Source: Pseudomonas bijieensis (GTDB lineage Bacteria; Pseudomonadota; Gammaproteobacteria; Pseudomonadales; Pseudomonadaceae). From it: a stretch of DNA of 64,000 nt. The notes below the pieces were generated by a model. That model had not been told where the DNA came from. It was given only the letters and a program-made list of their open reading frames with translations, and did no database searches. Both the position numbers and the translations under genes were made by a program. Positions 39,664 to 48,637 of the stretch are shown here, piece by piece. Each line of letters opens with the position of its first letter. Positions within the stretch are counted from its first letter, which is position 1. Location of the stretch: contig NZ_CP048810.1 in the NCBI RefSeq assembly GCF_013347965.1, forward strand, positions 2,294,001-2,358,000, read 5' to 3'.

Positions 39664-40335
39664 ATGCGTCTCAAAGCGGTTCTTTTCGACATGGACGGCA
39701 CGCTGCTCGACACCGCGCCGGATTTCATCGCCATCTGCCAGGCCATGCGCGCCGACCGTGGCTTGCCACCGATGAACACGCAGCACATTCGCGACGAGAT
39801 TTCCGGCGGCGCCCGGGCGATGGTCGCGGTGACCTTTTCCATGGACCCGGAATCACCAGGGTTCGAGGACCTGCGCCAGGAATTCCTCGACCGCTACCTC
39901 AAGGGTTGCGCGGTCCACAGCCACCTGTTCGACGGCATGGCCCAGGTGCTGGCCGATATCGAAGCGGCCAACCTGATCTGGGGCGTGGTCACCAACAAAC
40001 CGGTGCGTTTCGCCGAACCGATCATGCAGCAACTGGGCCTGGCCGAGCGTTCGAAAGTGCTGATCTGCCCTGACCACGTGAAAAACAGCAAGCCGGACCC
40101 GGAACCGCTGACCCTGGCGTGCAAGCTGCTCGACCTGGACCCGGCCAGCGTGTTGTTCGTGGGCGATGACCTGCGGGACATCGAGTCCGGCCGCAGCGCC
40201 GGCACCAAGACCTGCGCGGTGACCTACGGCTACATCCACCCGGACGACAACCCCCGGCACTGGGGTGCGGATGTGGTGATCGATCACCCGTTGGCGCTGC
40301 GCGAGGTGCTGGATAACGCGTTGTGCAGTTGCTGA
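39664..40335 (+). CDS. mupP: N-acetylmuramic acid 6-phosphate phosphatase MupP
   Basis: A 223-residue HAD-superfamily phosphatase. Motif I is [14 protein letters not shown], motif II VVTNKP, motif III around [10 protein letters not shown], motif [21 protein letters not shown] sequences are hard to tell apart, but the position directly after ubiG and before yciK is that of Pseudomonas MupP. There it dephosphorylates MurNAc-6-P in the cell-wall recycling route that bypasses de novo MurNAc synthesis (AmgK-MurU pathway). Older annotations call it phosphoglycolate phosphatase. Confidence 0.88.
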   Translation: MRLKAVLFDMDGTLLDTAPDFIAICQAMRADRGLPPMNTQHIRDEISGGARAMVAVTFSMDPESPGFEDLRQEFLDRYLKGCAVHSHLFDGMAQVLADIEAANLIWGVVTNKPVRFAEPIMQQLGLAERSKVLICPDHVKNSKPDPEPLTLACKLLDLDPASVLFVGDDLRDIESGRSAGTKTCAVTYGYIHPDDNPRHWGADVVIDHPLALREVLDNALCSC

Positions 40336-40364
40336 TCTGACTGTTCTTGTGGTGACGGGATTTT

Positions 40365-40464
40365 TGTGGGAGCAAGGCTTGCCCGCGATGAAGGCGATGC
40401 GGTCTTTCAGAAATCGCGACGCCTGTTCGCGAGCAAGCCCTGCTCCCACAGCCTGCTCCCACAT
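40365..40464. repeat. REP pair between mupP and yciK
   Basis: The left arm reads GTGGGAGCAAGGCTTGCCCG, and the right arm is an imperfect inverted copy (CGCGAGCAAGCCCTGCTCCCACA), followed by one further outer-end copy. It may separate mupP and yciK transcripts. Confidence 0.85.
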
Positions 40465-40526
40465 AGCGGGGAAAATCCCCTCGCCACACAGCGTCTGCCA
40501 ACAGATTGACTTGTTGAGGTTTTTTT

Positions 40527-41267
40527 ATGTTTGATTATTCCGCCCGCCCCGACCTGCTCAATGGCCGGGTGATTCTGGTTACCGGCGCCGGTCGCGGGAT
40601 CGGGGCCGCTGCGGCGAAAGCCTACGCAGCCCACGGTGCCACTGTGCTGTTGCTGGGCAAGACCGAAGCCAACCTGACCCAGGTCTACGATGAGATCGAG
40701 GCGGCCGGTCATCCGCAGCCAGCGGTGATCCCGTTCAACCTCGAAACGGCGTTGCCTCATCAGTACGATGAACTGGCGGCGATGATCGAAACCGAGTTCG
40801 GTCATCTGGACGGCCTGCTGCACAACGCCTCGATCATCGGCCCGCGCACACCGCTGGAACAGTTGTCCGGCGAGAACTTCATGCGCGTGATGCATGTGAA
40901 CGTCAACGCCATGTTCATGCTCACCAGCACCTTGCTGCCCCTGCTCAAGCTGTCCAAGGACGCCTCCGTGGTATTCACTTCCAGCAGCGTCGGGCGCAAG
41001 GGCCGGGCGTACTGGGGCGCCTATGGCGTGTCCAAGTTCGCCACCGAAGGGCTGATGCAGACCCTGGCCGACGAAGTCGATACCGTCGCCGCAGTGCGCG
41101 CCAACAGCATCAACCCCGGCGCTACCCGCACCAGCATGCGTGCCCAGGCCTATCCAGGGGAAAATCCGCTCAACAATCCGACGCCTGAAGAGATCATGCC
41201 GGTCTATCTGTACCTCATGGGCCCGGACAGTACCGGTATCAACGGCCAAGCCTTCAACGCGCAATAA
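40527..41267 (+). CDS. yciK: YciK family short-chain oxidoreductase
   Basis: A 246-residue SDR. The N-terminal cofactor motif is VTGAGRGIGAAAAKAYAAHG, then HNASIIG, the serine in FTSSSVGRKGRAYW, and the active-site YGVSK. The unusual WGAYGVSKFATEGLMQ block and the ending TGINGQAFNAQ are typical of YciK. The physiological substrate of this conserved gammaproteobacterial enzyme is unknown. It follows mupP after a REP pair and ends just before a strong stem-loop. Confidence 0.92.
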   Translation: MFDYSARPDLLNGRVILVTGAGRGIGAAAAKAYAAHGATVLLLGKTEANLTQVYDEIEAAGHPQPAVIPFNLETALPHQYDELAAMIETEFGHLDGLLHNASIIGPRTPLEQLSGENFMRVMHVNVNAMFMLTSTLLPLLKLSKDASVVFTSSSVGRKGRAYWGAYGVSKFATEGLMQTLADEVDTVAAVRANSINPGATRTSMRAQAYPGENPLNNPTPEEIMPVYLYLMGPDSTGINGQAFNAQ

Positions 41268-41277
41268 CTGCCTTTCT

Positions 41278-41309
41278 CCGCGTCGCGACGATTTACCGTC
41301 GCGACGCGG
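41278..41309. terminator. Strong stem-loop after yciK
   Basis: A perfect 13-bp stem CCGCGTCGCGACG / CGTCGCGACGCGG with a six-base loop lies 10 bp after the yciK stop. The downstream tail is only moderately T-rich (GCTCCTTC). Confidence 0.7.
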
Positions 41310-41428
41310 GCTCCTTCAATCGCCTGCCAGGCGAAACGCCAAGCCCACGCCGCCCAAATGCTGACGCGGCGCTCGCCCATGATCATCAATTCATTGATTT
41401 CTATCGGTTTTTATTCTAATGAACTGAA

Positions 41429-41444
41429 TGGCACGACTTTCGCT
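41429..41444 (+). promoter_or_regulatory. Sigma-54-like promoter sequence upstream of the diguanylate cyclase
   Basis: TGGCACGACTTTCGCT matches the -24/-12 pattern TGGCACG-N4-TTGCT with one mismatch (TCGC for TTGC in the -12 part). A start about 12 bp downstream would leave a leader of about 175 nt before the ATG at 41631. That leader contains several GGA triplets (as RsmA/E targets do) and no other gene. Confidence 0.4.
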
Positions 41445-41630
41445 CTAAATATCCTCAAACACGCCATGTTCGGCGGGGAACGGACGTTGAGACGAGTCTT
41501 ACGCCTGACAGGGAAAGCGGTCTAAACTCAAATCAGATGTCCTACGGGACTGAAGGATCAGTACGACACGCTACCTTAAGCGGCATCACCCAGCCCGGCA
41601 GGACAGATTTAGCTTAGGGGCTAACGCCAA

Positions 41631-42557
41631 ATGAAAACGCCCACCCAGATCAACGCGATAGACTTCGACAGCGCCAAGTTGCAGCGCCTGGGCTTCGGCC
41701 AGCCGTCGCCGCTCGTGCCACGCTCGGTCAGCCTTTCGCAATTGCGCAAGCAACTGGGCCAACAATTGCAGACCAGCCTGGAACCACAACGCATCCTGGG
41801 CCTGTTTTTCCGGGAAGTTCAGCGATTGGTGCCCCTGGATGCATTGGCCTATCAACACAAGCCCAGCGATCTGCGTCTCGAACTCGGACAGCGGGGCCAT
41901 CACACCCTCAGCTACAACCTCAGCCATGAAGGCGAACACTTGGGCGAGTTGGTATTCCGGCGCAACCAACGCTTCTCTGAGGCGGAACAGGCCGACTTGG
42001 AATCGGTGCTCTCGACATTGCTGTATCCATTGCGCAACGCGCTGCTTTATCGAGCCGCCACTCAAAGCGCGCTGCGCGATCCGCTGACCGGCACCGGTAA
42101 CCGCATCGCCATGGACCAGACCCTGGTTCGTGAAATCGACATGGCTAGGCGGCATCTACAACCCTTGTCGCTGCTGATGCTCGACATCGATCATTTCAAG
42201 CGTATCAACGACAGCCATGGGCATGGCGTCGGCGACGAAGTGCTCAAGGCCGTGGCCGAATCGATCAAGAGCCAACTGCGCAATGTGGACATGGTGTTCA
42301 GGTTCGGCGGTGAAGAATTTCTGATTCTGCTGGCCAATACCAGCCGCGACGCTGCGGCCATGGTGGGGGAACGGCTACGTTATGCCGCCCAGGCCCAGGA
42401 TTATTTCGCCGCTGGCACACGGATCGAACTGACGGTGAGCCTGGGTTGCGCGACGTTGCTACCGGGGGAGTCCTCGGAAAGCCTGCTACGCAGGGCCGAC
42501 AGCGCGCTGTACGTCGCCAAACGCGAAGGACGCAATCGGCTGGCGATGGCAGGCTGA
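41631..42557 (+). CDS. GGDEF (GGEEF) diguanylate cyclase with GAF-like N-terminus
   Basis: A 308-residue soluble protein. Residues about 35-140 look like a small GAF-type sensor (LEPQRILGLFFREVQRLVPLD). The cyclase domain begins DPLTGTGNRIAMDQTL at about 150, with LLMLDIDHFKRINDSHGHGVGD and the signature GGEEF at 226-230. An RxxD inhibitory site (RNVD, 217-220) lies exactly five residues before it, so it should be an active, product-inhibited c-di-GMP synthase. There is no signal peptide or transmembrane helix. It stands alone, with a long leader and a sigma-54-like sequence upstream and a REPIN downstream. Confidence 0.92.
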   Translation: MKTPTQINAIDFDSAKLQRLGFGQPSPLVPRSVSLSQLRKQLGQQLQTSLEPQRILGLFFREVQRLVPLDALAYQHKPSDLRLELGQRGHHTLSYNLSHEGEHLGELVFRRNQRFSEAEQADLESVLSTLLYPLRNALLYRAATQSALRDPLTGTGNRIAMDQTLVREIDMARRHLQPLSLLMLDIDHFKRINDSHGHGVGDEVLKAVAESIKSQLRNVDMVFRFGGEEFLILLANTSRDAAAMVGERLRYAAQAQDYFAAGTRIELTVSLGCATLLPGESSESLLRRADSALYVAKREGRNRLAMAG

Positions 42558-42563
42558 AAATAA

Positions 42564-42654
42564 CTGTGGGAGCGAGCTTGCTCGCGATAGTGGTCTAGCC
42601 GTCAACCTCCCCGTCGACTGCCAGGCCTCTTCGCGAGCAGGCTCGCTCCCACAT
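42564..42654. repeat. REP pair (REPIN), convergent intergenic
   Basis: CTGTGGGAGCGAGCTTGCTC is paired with an inverted copy ending GCAGGCTCGCTCCCACA, about 35 bp apart. It lies between the convergent ends of the cyclase gene and the TenA-like gene, where it could serve as a two-way transcript end. Confidence 0.92.
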
Positions 42655-42681
42655 GGGTGCAGCTATCTGTAGCGGTAGAAA

Positions 42682-43485
42682 TCAGCTCCCGGCCAGCGCC
42701 AGGCGCTCACGGGTGGAAGAAGATTTGCCCACGGACTCCGACTGCTCCAGTTGCATGCAACGCTCCAGGAACAGGTACATGTAGTCGTAGCTCTTGCACA
42801 CAGCCTGTCGCAGCTCCGTTTGCAGGGCCTTGCTCGGATTCATCCCCGCCAGCGTACAGATGATTTCCAGGGCCTCCCAAGGATGGGCGTCATCGTACTG
42901 GGCATGCATCTTCAGCCATTTCATGGCCCGCTTGCGATCTTCCTCGGCGAAAGCCGCCGCATAGACGCCGGTGGAACACACCAGCGCCGACCACTCTCCC
43001 GTCGCCCCCTCAATGGCATAGTTGGTCGCGGCGATGGCCACGATCAGCGAATCCGAGGAGCTGGTGTGCCAGCACCAGTGGCTCAAGGCATGAAGCTCGG
43101 GTGGCACATGCTGGGCTTGCAGGTCTTCCAGGCTCACGCCATGGGCGGCGCTCCAGTTCACCCAGTAGTCGGCATGGTTGAGTTCGACACGAATGTTACG
43201 CATCAGCCAGCGACGCGCCATGTCCTCGCCGGGATGGCGGGCGAAGCGGGTCTTGGTGAGGTTCTGTGCCATGTATAAAGCGAACTGTTCGACGACCGGC
43301 CAACCACCAATGAGGTAGTGGCGCATGGTCTTGGCGCTGAGCTTGTTGTCGCGCATGCGCTGATACAGTTCGTGTTCGACAACCCGGCGCTTGCTCTCGC
43401 TGCAATCGGTAATGAGCTGCTGTGCCCATTTCGGATAGCTCGTGGGGTCCATGAGCGGGCCTGTTCGGTTGAATGTGTCGATCAC
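42682..43485 (-). CDS. TenA / iron-containing redox enzyme family protein
   Basis: A 267-residue all-helical protein of the heme-oxygenase-like fold. The start is GTG at 43485, preceded by AAGGAGC six bases away, giving MIDTFNRTGPLMDPTSYP; the longer frame upstream lacks a site. Candidate metal or active-site residues are the Glu and His in RRVVEHELYQRM, the motif RVELNHADYWVNW, and the late QYDDAHPWEALEI with His and Glu. TenA proteins hydrolyse thiamine breakdown products, whereas the related diiron HDO proteins are oxidases; this one is not placed with thiamine genes. It follows the GGDEF-EAL gene by 44 bp on the same strand. Substrate unknown. Confidence 0.8.
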   Translation of the reverse strand: MIDTFNRTGPLMDPTSYPKWAQQLITDCSESKRRVVEHELYQRMRDNKLSAKTMRHYLIGGWPVVEQFALYMAQNLTKTRFARHPGEDMARRWLMRNIRVELNHADYWVNWSAAHGVSLEDLQAQHVPPELHALSHWCWHTSSSDSLIVAIAATNYAIEGATGEWSALVCSTGVYAAAFAEEDRKRAMKWLKMHAQYDDAHPWEALEIICTLAGMNPSKALQTELRQAVCKSYDYMYLFLERCMQLEQSESVGKSSSTRERLALAGS

Positions 43486-43529
43486 TGTCGGGCTCCTTTT
43501 GATTGTGATTTTCCGGATCAACAAGAGGT

Positions 43530-45989
43530 TCAGCGGAACGTGCCGGGGGCCTTGAATAACAACGGCTGGGGCCGGGCCGGCCGACATTGCAACGTGTCGC
43601 AGGTAAACAATTGCGGGCGTTCGATCACATACCCCTGAGCGTAGTCCACCCCAATCTCCAGCAATGCCTGCTCGATCTGGGCGGTTTCAACAAACTCGGC
43701 AATCGTGCGCTTACCCATGACGTGACCGATGTGATTGATCACCTCGACCATTGCACGGTTAATCGGGTCGTCCAGCATATCCTTTACGAAACTCCCATCG
43801 ATCTTCAGGAAGTCTACAGGTAAATGTTTCAGGTAAGCGAATGAAGACATTCCGGCGCAAAAGTCATCCAGCGAGAAGTAACAGCCCAAGCTCTTGAGTT
43901 CATTGATAAAGCGGATCGCACTACCCAAATTCGAAATAGCGCTGGTTTCTGTAATTTCAAAACAAATCATTTCTGGCGGAATCGAGTAGGCCGCAAACTG
44001 TTTACGCAGGAAATCGAGAAACGCCTGATCTCCGATAGTAGTGCCTGACAGATTGATCGCACACATCGCCATGGGTCCCTGTCGCGAATCATTCAGGCAT
44101 TGGCGGATGATCTTGAAGACATTTTCCACCACCCAACGGTCCAGGGACGTCATCAGGCCATAGCGTTCCGCTGCGGGAATGAAGCTGTCCGGCAGGATCA
44201 TCCGCCCGGCTTCATCGTGCAGGCGCAGCAGGATTTCAATGTGCCCACCACCATGATCGCCCGGCCCCAGCGCGGCGATTTCCTGGGCATAGAGGCAGAA
44301 GCGATTTTCCTCCAGGGCCATATGCAAGCGCTGGACCCAGGCCATCTCGCCAAAACGCAGGGACAGCTCCGAGTCGTCGGCGTGATAGACCTGGACCCGG
44401 TTACGCCCCTTTTCCTTGGCCATATAGCAGGCCATGTCGGCAGCCCGCAGGGACGCCTCCAGGGTGGTCGGCGTCTGGGCGATATGCACCAGGCCGATGC
44501 TCACAGTGGTCACGAACGGCCGCCCCTTCCAGACAAAGTGCAGGTTCTGCACGGTCTGGCGCAGCCCTTCGGCGATCTTTTCCGCCGCTTCCGGCGAACA
44601 GTTCTCCAGCAAGATCCCGAACTCATCCCCGCCCAACCGGGCCAGGGTGTCGTTTTCCCGCAGCCCTGATTGCAGCAAGGCGCAGATATGACGCAACAAT
44701 TCGTCGCCCGCGGCATGGCCGCAGGTGTCGTTGACCAGCTTGAACTGGTCCAGGTCGAGAAACATCAAGGCATGGCGCCCGACCTGGCGGGTAAGGTTGT
44801 GCAAGGCCTGCTCGAGGCGATACTCGAACTCCCGGCGGTTCGCCAGGCCAGTCAGGGCGTCATGGGTGGCCTGCCACGACAGGTTGGCGATGTATTGACG
44901 CTCCTGGGTCATGTCATGCAGCACCAGCACGGCGCCGCTGACCTTGCCCGCATGACGGATCGGCGCGCCCACCAAGGTGACCGACACGGTGCTGCCGTCC
45001 AGGCGCTGGATCAGTTTCGAATGCTCGCTGGCGCCGCTGAGCCGGCCGCTGAGGATGTGCTCGATCAGGGTCAGCCCCTCGGTCTGGGCATTGTCATCGA
45101 GCAAATTGAACAGCGCGGCCAGGGGCAGGCCCGTCGCGTGTTCGGTTTTCCAATGGGTCATCGCCTCGGCAGCGGGGTTCATATAGGCGATGGCACCCTC
45201 GACGTCGGTGGTGATGACCCCGTCGCCAATGGATTGCAGGGTGATCTGCGCCCGTTCTTTCTCCATCTGCAGCGCATTGGCGAACACTTGTCGCTGGGCC
45301 AGCAGTTTATGGGTACGCAACAACGCCAGGACGATCAACCCCAGGGCGGTGGCGAAATTGGTCACCAGCAAGAGCCGCAGGATGAAACGCGAACCCTCGC
45401 CCAATGCATCGCTGAAGGCCTTGGCGGCCGGGGTGACGGAGTCATTGATCGCAAAAATCTGGGCCTTCCAGCCCCGGATATCCAGCTCCGACGCCAGGCC
45501 TGCGCTAATGCTACCGTGCATCTGCCGGGCGACGTTGTCCAGCTCGATCAGGTAGCCGTCGCCCACCGTCCAGAGATCGATGGCTTCTTCCAGGTAGCTG
45601 AAGTGACGAAAATTCAGATAAAGCCAGATCAGGCTGGACACATCGTCCGGATGATTGCCGCCCTTGAGGATGCCCGCCCTTGCCGCTTTCAGGTCCGGTG
45701 GTTCGCGGTCCAGCGCCACTCGCAACTCATGGCCGCCCTCAGGGACGGCGATGGCTTGCTGGTATTTGCGAAAAATTGTCTCGTCACGGCTGTCGGCGTA
45801 GAGATTGAGGTAATAGATGGCGTCTTTCTGGCCCTTGGACCAGAGGCTCTCCCCCGCCACGTAGCCGCGAACGGCGGACAGCACGTAAAGACTGACGCCG
45901 CCAAGCAATGCCTGAAATAGCACAACGGCGATAAAGGGCCAGACGATGCCCAGCAGCCGAGGTGTTCCGAGAGTCTGCTTTTGCTTCAT
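43530..45989 (-). CDS. rbdA: Membrane GGDEF-EAL protein with PAS domain (RbdA-like)
   Basis: An 819-residue c-di-GMP enzyme. ATG 45989 (AAGGGA upstream) is chosen over 46049; the length then fits P. aeruginosa RbdA, about 818. Two transmembrane helices (about 13-40 and 201-225) enclose a periplasmic sensor. A PAS domain (about 244-365) and DALTGLANRREFEY precede GGDEF at 453-457, with an intact RxxD site (REND). The EAL domain starts with a degenerate EILLR, but keeps the Asn in INLSG, EITETSA, LDDFCAG, FLKIDGSFVK and AEFVET, so phosphodiesterase activity is likely. The following genes are, in my memory, the same as those next to rbdA. In RbdA, GTP stimulates the EAL activity and promotes biofilm dispersal. 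Confidence 0.85.
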   Translation of the reverse strand: MKQKQTLGTPRLLGIVWPFIAVVLFQALLGGVSLYVLSAVRGYVAGESLWSKGQKDAIYYLNLYADSRDETIFRKYQQAIAVPEGGHELRVALDREPPDLKAARAGILKGGNHPDDVSSLIWLYLNFRHFSYLEEAIDLWTVGDGYLIELDNVARQMHGSISAGLASELDIRGWKAQIFAINDSVTPAAKAFSDALGEGSRFILRLLLVTNFATALGLIVLALLRTHKLLAQRQVFANALQMEKERAQITLQSIGDGVITTDVEGAIAYMNPAAEAMTHWKTEHATGLPLAALFNLLDDNAQTEGLTLIEHILSGRLSGASEHSKLIQRLDGSTVSVTLVGAPIRHAGKVSGAVLVLHDMTQERQYIANLSWQATHDALTGLANRREFEYRLEQALHNLTRQVGRHALMFLDLDQFKLVNDTCGHAAGDELLRHICALLQSGLRENDTLARLGGDEFGILLENCSPEAAEKIAEGLRQTVQNLHFVWKGRPFVTTVSIGLVHIAQTPTTLEASLRAADMACYMAKEKGRNRVQVYHADDSELSLRFGEMAWVQRLHMALEENRFCLYAQEIAALGPGDHGGGHIEILLRLHDEAGRMILPDSFIPAAERYGLMTSLDRWVVENVFKIIRQCLNDSRQGPMAMCAINLSGTTIGDQAFLDFLRKQFAAYSIPPEMICFEITETSAISNLGSAIRFINELKSLGCYFSLDDFCAGMSSFAYLKHLPVDFLKIDGSFVKDMLDDPINRAMVEVINHIGHVMGKRTIAEFVETAQIEQALLEIGVDYAQGYVIERPQLFTCDTLQCRPARPQPLLFKAPGTFR

Positions 45990-46179
45990 GAGGTCCCTTG
46001 CACAGGTATTGCCGGACGAACACCCGCCAGAATTCCGCTCCTGACTCAATAGCCTAGGCTAGTTTTCAACCCTTCGAATGAATGGATGAACAGATCGACA
46101 GGCTTTGCGTGGAATTGGGAAAAATCGGCGTGTTTGCCTGCTTTTTTTCCGATACTAAGCGCAGAAAAGCTGCGCAAAC

Positions 46180-48006
46180 TCAAGGCTGCTGTATCTGTTG
46201 CAAGTGACCGTAGAGTCGGGCGTAGAGACCGCCCTCGGCAATCAACTGCAAATGGTCGCCGTCTTCGGCGATTTGCCCACCGTCGAACACCAATACCCGA
46301 TCGGCCTGCTTCACCGCCGAGAGCCGGTGGGCGATGATCAGTGTGGTGCGTGCACTCAAAAAGCGCGCCAGTGCCTGGTGGAGGTTGTACTCGGTGGCAG
46401 CGTCCAGTGCCGAGGTGGCTTCGTCGAGAATCACCACCCGGGGGTTGGCCAGTACCATGCGGGCGATGGCCAGCCGTTGACGCTGCCCGCCCGACAACCG
46501 CACCCCGGAACGCCCTACTACACTCTCCAGGCCCAGGGGCAGCGCCCGTACAGTGGCATCGAGCTGGGCGATTTCCAGTGCCCGCCAGCAGTCGTCGTCA
46601 CTGCACTCACGCCCCATGGAGAGGTTCGCACGCACCGTGTCGTTGAACAGCGCCGGATGTTGCAACACCACTGCAACATTCTCCCGAATAGTCTCCAGGC
46701 CGATCTCCTGCTGCGTGGCGCCACCAAAACGAATGCTGCCCGATTGCGGCGTGTACAACCCCAGCAACAACTGCACCAGGGTGCTCTTGCCGCCGCCGCT
46801 GGCACCGACAATAGCGACTTTCTCGCCAGGCGAGATGGACAGGTTCAACTGGTCGAGCACCAGTTCTTCACCGTAACCGAAACTCAACCCCTGGATATCG
46901 ATGCCTACGGTGTCACGCCCCTTGAACGGATCGACGACACCCGTGTACTGAGGCTCGTCGGCCCGGGCCAGCAGTTCATTGATCCGGTTCAAGGCACCGC
47001 CAGCGGCATAAAAGGCGTATTGCAGATTGAGCAACTGCTCGACCGGACCGATCATGAACCAGAGATAGCTGAATACCGCCAGCATCTGGCCGATGGACAG
47101 GTCGGAAAAAACTACGGTGAGCATGGCCGCCGCGCGAAAAATATCGATGCCGAACTGGAACAGCAAACCACTGGCGCGGTTCGAGGCGTCGGTTTTCCAC
47201 TGCGAACTCACGGCGTAATCACGGACTTCCTTGGCACGCATCCCCAAGCGGCCAAGGAAATAACCCTGGCGGTTACCGGCGCGCACTTCCTGGATGGCAT
47301 CCAGGGTTTCGGTCAAGGCCTGGGTGAAGCGCGAGGTGCTGTCGTTCTCCAGTTTCTTGAGGTGCTTGACTCGCTTGCCCAACTGCACCGTGGCGTAGAT
47401 CACCAGCGGGTTGAACAGCAGGATCAACAGCGCCAGTTCCCAGTGCATCCATACCAGGATCCCGGCCGTGCCCACCAGGGTCAGCATCGCCACCAGGAAA
47501 CGGCTGAGGGTTTCACCGATGAATTTGTCGAGGGTGTCCAGGTCGGTGACCAGATGGGCTGCCACGGTACCGCTGCCCAGGCTTTCGTACTCGCCCAGGG
47601 AGATTCGCTTGAGACGCTCGATCAGCCGGATGCGAATGCGATAGACGATGTCCTTGGCCAACCTGGCGAACAGGCGCGCCTGCACCACGTTGAACAGCAA
47701 TGCGCCACAGCGCAGGGCCAGGGTCACCAGCAACATCAGCCCGATATAACCGGCAGCGCGCTGCCAACCCATGGGCAATGCATGGTTCATGACTTTCAAG
47801 GCGGCATCGCCATGACCCAGCAGCACTTCGTCGACCAGCAATGGCAACAGCAACGGGATCGGCACGCTGCACAGCGTCGCCAGCACAGCCACGCCGTTGG
47901 CGATCCACAGGGCTTTTTTATGCTTGAGGGCCAGGCGACGGATTTCCGTCCAGCTCAACCGGTCGATACGCGGCGAGGCCGATGTATCCTGCGGCCGCTC
48001 AGGCAC
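46180..48006 (-). CDS. ABC transporter, fused permease and ATPase (MsbA-like)
   Basis: A 608-residue half-transporter that would act as a dimer in the inner membrane. The N-terminal half (about 35-320) has six transmembrane helices. The C-terminal ATPase has Walker A GASGGGKST (about 408), the Q-loop, the signature RLSGGQRQRLAIARM, Walker B VVILDEATSALD and the H-loop IAHRLSA. It is of the exporter class for lipids, peptides or drugs; the substrate is unknown. Its start overlaps the DsbA-family gene by 8 bp, so the two are co-translated. There is a separate copy of true MsbA elsewhere in Pseudomonas genomes, so the generic name is kept. Confidence 0.9.
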   Translation of the reverse strand: MPERPQDTSASPRIDRLSWTEIRRLALKHKKALWIANGVAVLATLCSVPIPLLLPLLVDEVLLGHGDAALKVMNHALPMGWQRAAGYIGLMLLVTLALRCGALLFNVVQARLFARLAKDIVYRIRIRLIERLKRISLGEYESLGSGTVAAHLVTDLDTLDKFIGETLSRFLVAMLTLVGTAGILVWMHWELALLILLFNPLVIYATVQLGKRVKHLKKLENDSTSRFTQALTETLDAIQEVRAGNRQGYFLGRLGMRAKEVRDYAVSSQWKTDASNRASGLLFQFGIDIFRAAAMLTVVFSDLSIGQMLAVFSYLWFMIGPVEQLLNLQYAFYAAGGALNRINELLARADEPQYTGVVDPFKGRDTVGIDIQGLSFGYGEELVLDQLNLSISPGEKVAIVGASGGGKSTLVQLLLGLYTPQSGSIRFGGATQQEIGLETIRENVAVVLQHPALFNDTVRANLSMGRECSDDDCWRALEIAQLDATVRALPLGLESVVGRSGVRLSGGQRQRLAIARMVLANPRVVILDEATSALDAATEYNLHQALARFLSARTTLIIAHRLSAVKQADRVLVFDGGQIAEDGDHLQLIAEGGLYARLYGHLQQIQQP

Positions 48007-48634
48007 AGGCCGCGCGCTCGAGCCAACGGCCCAGCAAAGGCGACAGTTGGCTCAGGGGCTGATAACCGTTGGTCAGCAAGGCCAACTGGCCGTCACGCTC
48101 GGCCAACAACGTGGGGAACCCGGCAATGCCCAAGTCCTGCACCCAGGTGAAATCCGCAGCGGTGGCGGCATGTTGGTCGGCGCGGTCGAAAGCCGCGGCG
48201 AATTCGATGCGTGGCAGCCCGGCCTGTTCGGCCAGCTCCACCAGGACGCTGGCGTGGGTGACATCACGGCCTTGCACATAAAAGGCTTCCTGGATCAGCT
48301 TCAACAGCTTCCAGGCCAGGTCCGGGGCCAGGCTGCGGGCCGTCACCAGTGCCCGACAGGCAGGCTCTGTGTCGTAGACGAAACCGTCCGGCAACGCACC
48401 TTCAAGCTTGAAGGGTTGGCCGGTGGCCTGGGTGACGGCCTGCCAGTGTTCAAGAATGTAGCGGCGGGTGGTCGGCTCCAGCGCCGAACCGCTGCCGGTG
48501 CGCAAGCCGCCCACCACCAGGTGCAACTCCACCCCCGCGGCATGCGCCTGCCCCACCAATGCCTCGGCCACCGGCGCAAAGCCCCAGCACCAGGAACACA
48601 TCGGGTCCATCACATAGAGCAAGCGTGACGCCAT
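47999..48634 (-). CDS. DsbA family protein (FrnE-like thioredoxin-fold)
   Basis: A 211-residue thioredoxin-fold protein without a signal peptide, so it is probably cytoplasmic. The active site is CSWC in YVMDPMCSWCWGFAP at residues about 13-16. The helical insertion is large, and the cis-proline loop is GIAGFPTLL. The CSWC-W context is typical of the cytoplasmic DsbA-like group near FrnE/2-hydroxychromene isomerase rather than of periplasmic DsbA. It lies 3 bp after trhO and overlaps the ABC transporter gene. The substrate is unknown. Confidence 0.85.
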   Translation of the reverse strand: MASRLLYVMDPMCSWCWGFAPVAEALVGQAHAAGVELHLVVGGLRTGSGSALEPTTRRYILEHWQAVTQATGQPFKLEGALPDGFVYDTEPACRALVTARSLAPDLAWKLLKLIQEAFYVQGRDVTHASVLVELAEQAGLPRIEFAAAFDRADQHAATAADFTWVQDLGIAGFPTLLAERDGQLALLTNGYQPLSQLSPLLGRWLERAACA

Positions 48635-48637
48635 GGT

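Noticed and set aside
41400..41630. CrcY/CrcZ-type small RNA behind the sigma-54-like site
   Set aside because: No run of AAnAAnAA Hfq/Crc motifs is present in the leader.
46198..48150. Plus-strand frame of 650 codons opposite the ABC transporter
   Set aside because: Shadow of the transporter, which has all ATPase motifs on the minus strand.
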